Shown piece by piece: positions 9,583 to 18,900 of a stretch of 64,000 bases of DNA. Source of the stretch: Anaeropeptidivorans aminofermentans (GTDB lineage: Bacteria > Bacillota > Clostridia > Lachnospirales > UBA5962). Location: positions 3,693,331 through 3,757,330 of the forward strand of contig NZ_OW711693.1 of assembly GCF_940670685.1 (NCBI RefSeq), given 5' to 3'. Below the pieces are notes generated by a model. It saw nothing but the letters and a program-made list of their open reading frames with translations, did no database searches and had not been told where the DNA came from. Position 1 is the first letter of the stretch. The number at the start of each line of letters is the position of its first letter. The position numbers were made by a program, and so were the translations under genes.

Positions 9583-10078
9583 TACAAAGGACCTCCTCTC
9601 TGCTCTTATGCGTCTGTCCCGGTTTACGCTTATGATTCTTACTGCAGATTAAAATCTTTTCTTATTGCTGCCAAACTTGAAAACCAGTTTATTAACTATA
9701 GAGGACTCTTACTTAAAAATGATTTACAAGCTTTTTAAGTTCACTGAGTATAAATTAACTTTTATTTGATTTTAAACCCTTCCTGATAATATTTTACTGA
9801 AGGGCGGATGTTAATTCACTATATAACCCCTTGTGTTGTAAAGTCTTTTTGCTTTTATGCTGAAGGAAATAAAACAAAATAAGATTAAGGCAGTAATAAA
9901 AGTCTATTTTTCATAAACGGCTTAAATATATAAAAACACCACGTTTAAGCTCTTCAAAATATACTGTTTTTGTTGCTGTGATAATTTGTTTTACTATACT
10001 TGGATTGAGACGGTTTAAAATAAGAAAAAAGCAAGTGACTATGATACTTTTTATACTTGATTCAAGTATAAAACAAAA
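9583..10078. other. Intergenic region between BMP and ABC genes; repeat-like sequence
   Basis: No gene is visible. Bases about 9700-9836 resemble 29785-29920: both have AAAATGATTTACA, then a TTCACT-(G/T)AGT-TAAAT stretch, then a GAAGG block. This is one of the dispersed intergenic repeat types of the window. The promoter of the ABC operon should lie here, but I could not single out a convincing -35/-10 pair. Confidence 0.5.
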
Positions 10079-10121
10079 AAGGATAATCTGCCTTTATCAG
10101 AGCAGACGGCAGATTATCCTT
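10079..10121 (-). terminator. Rho-independent terminator downstream of the BMP lipoprotein gene
   Basis: On the minus strand AAGGATAATCTGCC and GGCAGATTATCCTT form a 14-bp perfect stem, followed directly by TTTTTTGTTTT. It lies between the BMP gene and the ABC genes. It should largely uncouple their transcription, giving excess binding protein or two separate units. Confidence 0.88.
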
Positions 10122-10208
10122 GCGGCGGTCTAAGCTTATCCACCGCCATAAAAGGGAAACTTAATAAACTTTACCCCCCAGTTTATTAAGCGGAACTATT
10201 TATAACTG

Positions 10209-11369
10209 TTATGGTCTTGCATCTGTTATTATTTTTGTAACTTCTTCAACGGGTGTGCCTATGGCAGTATTTATAGTGATTTCACCCTTTAAGATTTTAT
10301 CTTCAAGTTCAGCGACCTTATCGCGGATTTCCTGAGGAACTTGCTCCTGATAGTATTTATTGTCTGCAAGGCCAACGCCACCTTCTGCAATACCTAAAAA
10401 TTCTGTTTCGGCAGTTACAAGCTCACCTTTTGTATAAAGCTCAATCGCACGATAAAGGCTGTCGCCTACGTTTTTAAGAACAGAAGTAGGAATGTGCTTG
10501 GAAAATTCAGGTTTGTTAGCTTCAAAAATCATAGCCTGGTCAGAGTCAACACCGATTACCTTCAAATTCTTTTCTACACAGGCCTCAATAAGACCGATAC
10601 CTGCGCCGCCGGCAACGTTAAAGCAAACATCGGCACCCTGGCCTATCATAGAGATTGTAAGCTCTTTGCCCTTTGCGCTGTCAGAAAAGCTGTTTGAATA
10701 AACGGAAGCAACCTTTACATCCGGGTCGGCGTATTGAGCGCCCTGAATGAACCCTACAAGGAAGTCGTTAATGACAGGCTGGTCCATACCGCCTAAGAAT
10801 CCGATTACCTTGTCGTCATTCATGCCGGAAGCACCGCTTTTTGTAAGCTCTGCCGCAACATATCCGCCAAGGAAAGAGGCCTCGTTCGCTTTATAAAGAA
10901 TGCAGTTTACATTTTTGAAATCACCTTTGGCGTAATCCACCTCACCGTCAAATACAACATAGGTTGTATCGGGATAATCGTCAGCATACATTTCAACGAA
11001 TTCAATAAAGTTTGTTGAAACGATAACCATGTCATAGCCTTCGTCAGAAAACTCCAAAAGAGTGGGCTCATACTTAGAAGAGTCGGAGTTGCATTCTACA
11101 ACGCGGACATCAACGCCTAACGCTTCCTGCGCTTTTAATGCGCCGGCGTTTGCCGAATCATTAAAGGACATATCGCCGAGGTTTCCTGAAATCAAAAGTG
11201 CTACTTTGATTTTTTCTCCGTCTTTTGCATCTGATTCCTTCTTTTCTTCCGATTGCTTTTCATTTTGTCCTGTTTGATTGTTGTTTGCATCAGTTGAATC
11301 CTTTGCTCCGCATGCGGCAAGGCTGAGTGTAAGTAAGCCTGCCATAGCTATTGCTAATAATTTTTTCAT
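10209..11369 (-). CDS. BMP-family nucleoside-binding lipoprotein
   Basis: A 386-residue substrate-binding lipoprotein of the Bmp/Med/PnrA family. It begins with a lipoprotein signal peptide (MKKLLAIAMAGLLTLSLAAC, lipobox LAAC), then a low-complexity linker rich in K, E, N and D. The ligand-binding fold follows from about residue 54 (KVALLISGNLGDMSFNDSA), with typical VIVSTNFIEFVEMYADDYP and GIGLIEACVEKNLKVIGVDSDQ regions. It should deliver nucleosides to the ABC importer encoded downstream. A good RBS (AAGGAGGAAA) precedes the ATG. A 16-bp palindrome 27 bases upstream of the start is a candidate operator for the adjacent LacI-type regulator. Confidence 0.95.
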   Translation of the reverse strand: MKKLLAIAMAGLLTLSLAACGAKDSTDANNNQTGQNEKQSEEKKESDAKDGEKIKVALLISGNLGDMSFNDSANAGALKAQEALGVDVRVVECNSDSSKYEPTLLEFSDEGYDMVIVSTNFIEFVEMYADDYPDTTYVVFDGEVDYAKGDFKNVNCILYKANEASFLGGYVAAELTKSGASGMNDDKVIGFLGGMDQPVINDFLVGFIQGAQYADPDVKVASVYSNSFSDSAKGKELTISMIGQGADVCFNVAGGAGIGLIEACVEKNLKVIGVDSDQAMIFEANKPEFSKHIPTSVLKNVGDSLYRAIELYTKGELVTAETEFLGIAEGGVGLADNKYYQEQVPQEIRDKVAELEDKILKGEITINTAIGTPVEEVTKIITDARP

Positions 11370-11395
11370 TGCTGTTTCCTCCTTGATTATTTATA

Positions 11396-11411
11396 AGGTT
11401 ATTTATAACCT
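11396..11411. promoter_or_regulatory. Candidate operator palindrome upstream of the BMP gene
   Basis: AGGTTA-TTTA-TAACCT is an inverted repeat between the BMP gene start and the probable promoter (TATATT about 15 bases further upstream). The position suits repression by a LacI-type regulator, and one is encoded directly upstream. The site lacks the central CG common in LacI operators, so the link is inference. Confidence 0.35.
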
Positions 11412-11488
11412 GATAATATAAAAAGTGAAGCTAGTATCTTAAATATTCTCATGTCTGCAATAAATGAACCTGTGCTTTTTGAAACTAT

Positions 11489-11522
11489 ACGGATTGACCT
11501 TAAAATCCGTTTTTTTTTTTTT
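11489..11522 (+). terminator. Terminator-like hairpin with 13-T run, plus strand
   Basis: CGGATT/AATCCG with an 8-nt loop is followed by 13 consecutive T. It reads as a rho-independent terminator on the plus strand, although no plus-strand gene is seen upstream. It may block antisense transcripts. The homopolymer could also vary in length. Confidence 0.4.
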
Positions 11523-11660
11523 AAGCCTGCGGTGAATAAATGCTTTCTTCTTTTTAAATTTATTTACTATAATTACTATGGATTTAAAATCTTCAATATA
11601 AAAAAGGTCTTAACGTCTTCCCTTGGTTATATGAAGCAGCTTTATCTTTTTCACAGTTAT

Positions 11661-13487
11661 TTACGATATAAGGTCCAAAAGCTCTTTAGAAATAAGAGAA
11701 TCCTGAACGCCGTGGCGGGAAACACAGTATCCCGCAGCATAATTGGCCTTTTTGATTGCTATGTCAAAACTTGCACCGCTGCAGAGGTTTGCAGTTAATG
11801 CACTTATAAAAGCATCTGCCCCTCCGGTAGTATCTACAACAGCAAAATCAGATGATTTATAATACAGTTCCTCTTTGTCGTTTTTAAAATAACAGCCTTT
11901 TTCCCCTAAGGTTATAATGACGTTTTCAGCGCCCATTTCCAAAATACGGTCTGCCTTTTCCGAAAGAGAAAGACCCGGCATAAGATTTTCTGCTTCCTTA
12001 TGGTTGGGGATAAATAAATATACCCCCTCCACCAGCTCTCGAACTAAAGAAACCATTGCCGCAGGCTTTATAACGACTTTTGTTTTATGCTCTTTTGCAA
12101 GCTTTGCAGCGAGACATGCTATACTGATATCAATTTCAGTTGAAATCAGGCAGAATTCTGCATTGGAAAATAAATACCTGTGATGCACTAAATGCTCTTT
12201 TGATAAGCTTCCGTTAGCGCCGCTATATACATAAATGGCACTTTCGCCATCGGAAGAAACCGTTATATATGCCTTTCCTGTCTGGTTCGACGAGTCGACG
12301 GTAACCCCGTCTATATTAACACCAAGCTGCCTGAGGGATGTTATCATATCATACCCCGGCTTATCCTGCCCGATACTGCCTATAAGATACGGCGAACATC
12401 CTAGCTTTACAAGACCTACCGCCTGATTCGCCCCTTTTCCCCCGTAATATGTATTTACTGATTTCAGCAAAGTTGTTTCATTGCTTACCCCTATTTCAGG
12501 CATATGCATAATGGTATCGAGGTTTATTCCTCCAAGAACAACAACTTTTTTATCCGGTATCTTTTTGATGAAGCTTTCACCCTGCTCTACAATAACAGCC
12601 GGCCGTTTAATATTTTCAGCACTGTCCTCCGAAGATACCTTTTCTATTTTTTCTGTGATAAACCTGGCTATGCCTTCCCAGTAATATTTATCATCCGGCA
12701 GGCAATATGTAAGGGGCGGCGCAAAAATCCGTTCATCGGTTTTGGTAATGCAAAGCACTGAAATGTCTTTTCCGATTTCCAAATTCAAATCTCTTGCACA
12801 GGAATAGAGCTTTTGGGCTATATTTTGACTCTCACATATAATGACCTCTATCTTTTTGTGTATCAATGTACCAAAGTCCCCATCATATATGATTTCCGCC
12901 GGTGCAAAAACAGCATTCTTTTTCAAGGTACTATTAACGCCTTTTATAAACTCTTTTTGGTCGATAATAGCTTTTTTTTCAAAAGCAAGGCCTATATGAG
13001 AAAAACCCATTTCAAGGCACAGCTTAGCTGCTTCTGTGCCGAAATGAACATCATCTTTTGCAATACTGATAATATTTTCTTCGGAAGAATCATTTTCAAA
13101 GCAACAAAGGGTAACCGTATCTAATGCGTACCTTTCTACATCAGGAAGGGGATCCGTTAGAATCAGCCCGCTAAAAACATTCTGATTAATAGAAGCTTTC
13201 GAGCCGCATACAACAAGCCCATATCCTTTGGCACTCAAGGCTTTCTCCAAATATTTAACCGAAGTAATGCTGAAATTTTCAAAGGTTCCAAATATACCAA
13301 TCAGCCTGCTTGCAGCTATATGCCCTGCATCCGTAATGGAAAGCCTCGGCAAATAGTTATTTTCCCGGACTACTTTAAGAACCCGTTTTTTCGTAGCCTC
13401 GCTGATGCTGCTGCTTTTATTGTTTAAAATCTTTGATACAGTTGAAGGCGATACATTGGCAAGGGCCGCTATTTCACGGATGTTCAT
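11661..13487 (-). CDS. LacI-family regulator fused to a PfkB/ribokinase-like domain
   Basis: A 608-residue fusion. Residues 1-50 are a LacI-type helix-turn-helix plus hinge (IREIAALANVSPSTVSKILN). Residues about 60-300 are a periplasmic-binding-protein-like effector domain (LIGIFGTFE, GFSHIGLAFEKK). Residues about 313-608 are a complete ribokinase-like domain (VVVLGGINLDTIMHM; GGKGANQAVGLVKLG at 349-363; NHKEAENL; VIITLGEKGCYF). The second PfkB motif reads DTTGGADAF (552-560): catalytic Asp558 is kept, but the anion-hole GAGD has become GGAD. It lies upstream of the nucleoside importer and probably controls it, with the kinase-like domain perhaps sensing ribose. A sigma-A promoter and an ATG at 13487 support the frame as one gene. 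No internal start or stop separates the halves. Confidence 0.92.
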   Translation of the reverse strand: MNIREIAALANVSPSTVSKILNNKSSSISEATKKRVLKVVRENNYLPRLSITDAGHIAASRLIGIFGTFENFSITSVKYLEKALSAKGYGLVVCGSKASINQNVFSGLILTDPLPDVERYALDTVTLCCFENDSSEENIISIAKDDVHFGTEAAKLCLEMGFSHIGLAFEKKAIIDQKEFIKGVNSTLKKNAVFAPAEIIYDGDFGTLIHKKIEVIICESQNIAQKLYSCARDLNLEIGKDISVLCITKTDERIFAPPLTYCLPDDKYYWEGIARFITEKIEKVSSEDSAENIKRPAVIVEQGESFIKKIPDKKVVVLGGINLDTIMHMPEIGVSNETTLLKSVNTYYGGKGANQAVGLVKLGCSPYLIGSIGQDKPGYDMITSLRQLGVNIDGVTVDSSNQTGKAYITVSSDGESAIYVYSGANGSLSKEHLVHHRYLFSNAEFCLISTEIDISIACLAAKLAKEHKTKVVIKPAAMVSLVRELVEGVYLFIPNHKEAENLMPGLSLSEKADRILEMGAENVIITLGEKGCYFKNDKEELYYKSSDFAVVDTTGGADAFISALTANLCSGASFDIAIKKANYAAGYCVSRHGVQDSLISKELLDLIS

Positions 13488-13586
13488 ATATCATAGCCCC
13501 TTCATAAAATATGATTTGTAAATTATAAACAAATAAATTCTCCGTTTAGGAAAATGTTTAGGAAACACTTGTCTTCCTTTTAGGTA

Positions 13587-13615
13587 ATAATAATTGGAAT
13601 AGTCATTATTGTCAA
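13587..13615 (-). promoter_or_regulatory. Sigma-A promoter of the LacI-ribokinase fusion gene
   Basis: On the minus strand TTGACA, a 17-base spacer and TATTAT lie about 100 bases before the ATG at 13487. The leader then contains two close copies of a TTTCCTAAAC-like sequence, possibly an autoregulatory site. Confidence 0.75.
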
Positions 13616-13936
13616 TAAAAAAGAACCTTTATCTAAAACTTTGTTAATAAAGTAAAATCGCATGAATTTAAAATATACATTATTAACAATTAAGCTCTGA
13701 ATCCTGAAAAGCAAGGGCATTTCCATAAATTACAATTATCGTAAATTTAAAGTTAATGAGCAGCAAAGCTGTATATTCACACAGGCTCAAAAATGTATTG
13801 TTTCCCAAGGAAATCCGTGTTTTTGAGCCTGCTGAGAATAGGATTTTGCCGCTTCTTCATAATTAGTTTCCTGTAAAGGAATAACGCCGTTATTAAAAAG
13901 ATTATATTTTTGTTTTTATTTTAAATATAAAAAATA
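13616..13936. other. Intergenic, contains a family-A type palindromic repeat
   Basis: Bases about 13740-13845 carry GTAAATTTAAAGTTAA followed by GAGCAGCAAAGCTGTATATTC. A long imperfect palindrome then follows around GGCTCAAAAA / TTTTTGAGCC. The same pattern occurs at 29636-29773 and 35484-35622. No gene is visible. Confidence 0.55.
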
Positions 13937-13984
13937 AAAAAAGCTTCTTTGTATAAAAAAATAATTCATAACAAAGAAGCTTTT
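13937..13984 (-). terminator. Terminator of the amidohydrolase gene
   Basis: On the minus strand AAAAGCTTCTTTGT and ACAAAGAAGCTTTT flank an AT-rich loop, and the stem is followed by TTTATTTTTTAT. It lies 35 bases after the amidohydrolase stop. Confidence 0.85.
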
Positions 13985-14018
13985 ACAGTTTGTGTAAGCT
14001 TAATTAGGAAACAATTTT

Positions 14019-15365
14019 CTAAAGATTTTTTTCCTTATATTCCTTATCTAATTGCTGTGTAAACGTTTTTACCCTGTTTACTTCCTCCATAAATATTTTC
14101 TTTATCCGGCTTTTATCCATAGAAAGAAGCCTTCTGTCCTGCATTAAAATATTACCGTTTACCATTGTCATAACGATATTGGAAGCATTGGCAGAAAAGA
14201 CAATGGCCGAATAATAATCAAATATGGGGCTCATATGAATGCTGTCTGTTTCAAACATAATAATATCTGCCTTTTTTCCTTTTTCAAGGGAGCCTATTTC
14301 TTTTTCCAGCCCGAGGCATTTAGCGCCTTCTATCGTAGCCATATATAGAAGCTCCTTAGCGGTAAATATAGAAGCATCTCTGTTTTCTGCCCGCTGCATA
14401 AGGGCCGTAAAGCTAAGGGTATCAAGGATATCCAGCGTATTTCCGCTCATGGCGCCATCTGTACCCATGCCGACAGTGATGCCCGCCTTACGCATCTGAT
14501 AAACAGGCGATATTCCTTTTCCTGCTTTTGTATTGGCCTTAGGGCAATGGGATATCTTTACGTTTTTATCTGTCAGTATCTTTATATCCTTTTCATCGGC
14601 ATCAATTACATGAGCCGCAAGAAAATATTCATCTAAAATCCCAAGGCTGTTTACATAGGCCACAGGGCTCATACCATATTTTTCAATGCATTCTGTATAC
14701 TCAAAGGGCATTTCAGCCAAATGCATAGAAAGGGGGCGGTTATACTCTTTTGCAAGCTCCTTAGCTTTAATCATATGTTCGGCATCGCAGGAGTAAGGCG
14801 CATGAACGTAAACGCCGGTATATACCCTTTCATGGGAATCCCATTTATCCATAAACTGCCGGCTGACTTCAAATCCGCCGTAGGCCTCTTTTACCCCCGG
14901 GCAGGGAAAATTAATAATTGTTTCTGAAATAAAGCCTTTCATGCCGCTTTCTGCAATTGCTTCGGCAACTTCATTGGAGTAGTAATAGGTACTGTATGCC
15001 GTTGTAACGCCGCCCATAATCATTTCTGCAGCCGCCCAAAGGCTTCCGCCATATACCATAGATGCATTTACCGTATGTTTTTCAAGAGGAAAAATATACC
15101 TGTGCAGGCGGTTATTTATATCGTCTCCCAGGCTTCTGAATACTGTCATAGGCATATGCCCATGGGTATTGACCATACCCGGCATAATAATTTTTCCCTT
15201 GCAATCAATAATTTCATAATCCTGAAGTTCTCTGCTCTCAATAGCTTCCCAAGGGCCTAAGGCTTCGATGGAATCTCCGTTTATAAGCATATATCCGTTT
15301 TCATACAATGTTTCTTTTTCATCCATTGTCAAAATAACCGGATTTTTCAAAAGCCGCTTTTTCAT
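14019..15365 (-). CDS. Amidohydrolase (MTA/SAH deaminase-like, TRZ/ATZ family)
   Basis: A 448-residue metal-dependent deaminase of the amidohydrolase superfamily. Metal-site motifs are present: MVNTHGHMPM (HxH), MHLAEMPFEY, AAHVID and GTDGAMSGNTLDIL with the catalytic Asp. The layout matches cytosine/guanine/5'-methylthioadenosine/S-adenosylhomocysteine deaminases. I use the ATG at 15365, which has GGGAGGG six bases upstream, not the in-frame ATG at 15386. The gene is monocistronic with its own terminator, but lies beside the nucleoside uptake locus. Deamination of an adenine nucleoside or a purine base would fit. The exact substrate is unknown. Confidence 0.88.
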   Translation of the reverse strand: MKKRLLKNPVILTMDEKETLYENGYMLINGDSIEALGPWEAIESRELQDYEIIDCKGKIIMPGMVNTHGHMPMTVFRSLGDDINNRLHRYIFPLEKHTVNASMVYGGSLWAAAEMIMGGVTTAYSTYYYSNEVAEAIAESGMKGFISETIINFPCPGVKEAYGGFEVSRQFMDKWDSHERVYTGVYVHAPYSCDAEHMIKAKELAKEYNRPLSMHLAEMPFEYTECIEKYGMSPVAYVNSLGILDEYFLAAHVIDADEKDIKILTDKNVKISHCPKANTKAGKGISPVYQMRKAGITVGMGTDGAMSGNTLDILDTLSFTALMQRAENRDASIFTAKELLYMATIEGAKCLGLEKEIGSLEKGKKADIIMFETDSIHMSPIFDYYSAIVFSANASNIVMTMVNGNILMQDRRLLSMDKSRIKKIFMEEVNRVKTFTQQLDKEYKEKNL

Positions 15366-15386
15366 AATAATCCCTCCCATTTTCAA

Positions 15387-15857
15387 TTATAAAATACTAT
15401 TTTTCCGTCAGCCCTTACAGCTCCATAAATTAATATTACTATACTAAACGAACTTAAAAAATGATGCAAGCTAAACTTATAAATCCTCAGGGCAAACGCA
15501 TGAAAGCGTTTGTCCTATCGCCAAAATTTTATTTTAGTGATACGCTGTAGTCAGGTTTACAAAGCTTTCAGGAAAACCTTGTAAATCTTTTCAATCTAAT
15601 GGAAATGGCCCCATTAAATTCATTAAAGTTTGAGACACTAATCAATATTTATGGTGCATAAACCTCTTTTCAGCCTGTCTTCTGAAATAATGTGCTTTGA
15701 AATCAAGAACTTATTTCAAAGTATAATACTGTTCTGGTTATTGGGCTGTGAAAGGTTCTCAGTCCGGCTGAATTTCTCCGTTTGACAAGGGCGCTTACAG
15801 TTTTATAACCTACACCGGAAAATAGTTTTTTATCGCCTATGGCAAATACAAAAAAAT
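15387..15857. other. Intergenic, palindromic but without a gene
   Basis: It holds a hairpin GGCAAACGC/GCGTTTGTCC near 15490-15514, a weaker TTTACAA/TTGTAAA pair near 15560-15595, and an AACTTAAAAAATGATGCAAGC stretch related to the repeats at 9711 and 29785. No reading frame stands out. Confidence 0.5.
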
Positions 15858-15894
15858 AACCCCCTGCAGATTCTATTTGAATCTGCAGGGGGTT
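15858..15894 (-). terminator. Terminator of the giant surface-protein gene
   Basis: On the minus strand AACCCCCTGCAGATTC and its exact complement form a 16-bp G+C-rich stem with a 5-nt loop, followed by ATTTTTTTG. It starts 13 bases after the surface-protein stop codon. Confidence 0.93.
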
Positions 15895-15906
15895 GGCTAA
15901 AAATAA

Positions 15907-18900
15907 TTAATTTGTCTTTCTTATGCCATTTGAATCAATTTCATATCCATCGATTTTGGTACTCTTCGCAAGAGACCCGTCGGCATTGAAATAATACCAT
16001 TTTCCATCGATCTGAAGCCACTTACCGGATACCCTCAAGCCGTCTTTGGTAAAATAATAGGTCTTGTTGCTGCCGTTCGTGTTAAGATCCCAAAACCCAA
16101 CCAGCATTTGATTTCCGGAATAGAAACGCCAGTTGTTGCCCTCCTTGAGCCAGCCGGTTTTCAAAACGCCGGTGCTTTCAAAGATATATTTCACGCCGCC
16201 GATGGTTTGTGTTCCTGTGAGCGCTTTGCCGTCTTTGTAGTACAGATACTCTCCGGTATCGTTTTTCGCCCAGCCCTGTGCAGTGTCACGATCAATCACC
16301 AGCTTGACATAGCGGTGCAGCATAGTGGAAACTTCTGCGCGGGTAGCACTGGCTTTCGGATTAAACCTGTTGCCAGTTTTACTCATTATAACGCCTGCCT
16401 GCTGCAGGGCTGTTACTGCTGTTTTATAGGCACTGCCGATACTGGAAGCGTCCCCATAGCCGGCTTCGCGAATAGCCGGCAGGGCATAGCCGGTGGCCTT
16501 TGCATAATTTGCAAAAATCAGTGCTGCTTCTTCACGGGTAACCACTTGGTCCGGCCCAAAGCGCTTGCTGCTGATACCCTGAAGGATACCCTTGCTGTAC
16601 GCCCATTCAATGTAGGGATGGGACGCGCTGTCAGCCTTTACATCTGTAAAGGTATTGGCCTTGTAGCTTTTTTCATCTATACCGGCCAGTCTGCCGAGAG
16701 CTGTTACTAGCATTTCCCGTGTCATGGCAGTATCAGGTGAGAAGGCAGTGTCGGTTATACCCATCATTAGTCCGCGTCCAGACACATAATCAATGCTATC
16801 CTTTGCCCAATGGGAGGCAATATCTGTAAACTTGACGGTAGGATCAGTATAGCTGACACCATATGCAGAAAAGTGGCTTGTGGCAAAAATGATACTCTTC
16901 GTGTTCACGTCATAGGCCGAGTCGGGAACGCGGCTGACATTACCCTTGCCGTCCACATACACGGCGTACAAATAACCAACCTTTTCGTCTGCGGCAGGAG
17001 TGTAGGGAATGCTCACATAAACAGTGCCCTTGCCGAAGTTTGTCACACTGCTTTTGCCGCTCTTATAGCTTGCCTTGAAATCATATGCGGGACGGCTGCC
17101 GATGGCATTCTTTGCTGCTGTACCCAGTGCTGTGCTGTTAATTTTGGCGGCGCTGATTTGCACATCTGCATTGGCCTGCTTGTTGATTTCGGTGATGGCT
17201 GCATTGTTCAGCCCCATAATGATATCCGGGCGGTCAATGGTCAGTTCCACTGCGGCGATTTTTTTGTTGATTACCTGCTGCTGGGTAGTTTTGGGCAGGT
17301 TCACCGTTACAGTGTTGGCATCCTTGCCGCCCGTGGAAACATTGATAGCAACCGTGATTTCCCCGGCACTTTTGCCCTTTTTTGCTGCGTTTAATTGGGC
17401 GTTGGCAATAGCGTCGGTGATGTTTTGGCCGGTCACAGTGGAACTGGCATTGCCTTTGCTGTCCACGCTGGCTTTGTTTTTCGAACCGCCGGTGACCGGA
17501 ATGCTGGCAATGCTTCCTGAGGCTCCGGCACTTCCGGAACTGCTTCTGCCTGAGTCATCGTCATCATCATCCCGGGGGCTTCCGCCGTCTGAAACGCTTT
17601 GGCGGGTGATAATGAGAGTATAAATCTTGATTGAACCATTGGCCGCCGTCACCTTGATGTACGCAGTGTTTGCGCCTGTGTTCAAGGCCATGGTTTTATT
17701 GGCGATTTCCTGAGTGCAGCCATTATCTCCATAGAGCTTCCAGCTTGCCCCATTACTTACCGTAACGTTAATGGTCTGGCTGGTGATACTGTTTGAGACT
17801 GTGGCAACTATGGTGCTCTCCTTAATAATTGCATTAGCCGGAACTATTGCCGCGATGACAGACTTCTCACCGCTAAGGGGATTATATGCTCCAATGGTTA
17901 CTGTTGCTACAGGGCTTGCATTGCACAAAGCAGTTGCAGGGTAACGCACTGCATAGGTGCCTGCGGGAAGACCCATGATTTCTCCGTTGGAACCGGCATA
18001 GAGTTGGGTATAGTTATCATCTGTATCGAGAGCGAGTATATTCCTGTACTCATAGCTCATGCCGGGTATGAGGCCGGTAATTTGGCCGCTGACAGGGCTT
18101 GAAGGCGTTACGTTTACTGCTGTGAGTCCAGTCGGCGCGTCCTGATCCCCTTTGTCCACAATCAAAGTGGCAGTTACCTGGGGGCCTGCGGTATAGTTTT
18201 CGGTTTCTGCCGTCACAAGCTGAATCCTGAAAGTACCCAAACTGGTAACAGTGAGCATATTACCCAAAATTGTTCCCTCGCCGGTGGTTCCAATGGGGTC
18301 AATGGTATAGGTTGGCGTTCCCCCGTTAGGGTCCAGCGTAAACAGATTTGTCACTGCAGAAAGGTTAATGCCGGAAGCGCTGTATTTTGTATTGGTGTTT
18401 CCGGCAGTGTTCACCACCGGCATGGGATTTACCGTAAAGGTCAAAGGTATCGTCAAGGCAATACCGTTATCTCCTGTGATGGACAGCGTGTCGATGTATG
18501 TTCCCACTGAAAGCCCTGGATTAGGCCGTATACTGACGGCCGCCGTTGCGTTTGGCGCAAGCTGTGTCTCAGACAGGGCCATACTGATAATAAAGTCTTC
18601 GCCATTGTTAAGGAAAGCCGACAGGTTGGTAATTGTGCCGGTTCCATTGTTGGTAATAATGAACTCCTGCGCCTGCTGCGGGTCGTAACCATACGTCACC
18701 GGCGTAAAGGTGTGGCTGGTTAGGTTCACTGCGGCAGAATAAGGGGGAGCATCCTCTCCGATAGTCACTGCATTTGAATCCTCGCTTGCGGTATGCAGGT
18801 CGTTATTGGGATAGCGTACCACATAAGTACCTGCCGGAAGGCCGGTAATCTGGCCGTATTCATCGGTGGTTACCGTGGTGTAGCTGCTTGCATCTATAAT

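Noticed and set aside
11370..11660. Purine riboswitch before the nucleoside-binding lipoprotein gene
   Set aside because: I could not find the conserved P1-J-P2/P3 purine aptamer pattern; only a 16-base palindrome and a T-run were visible.
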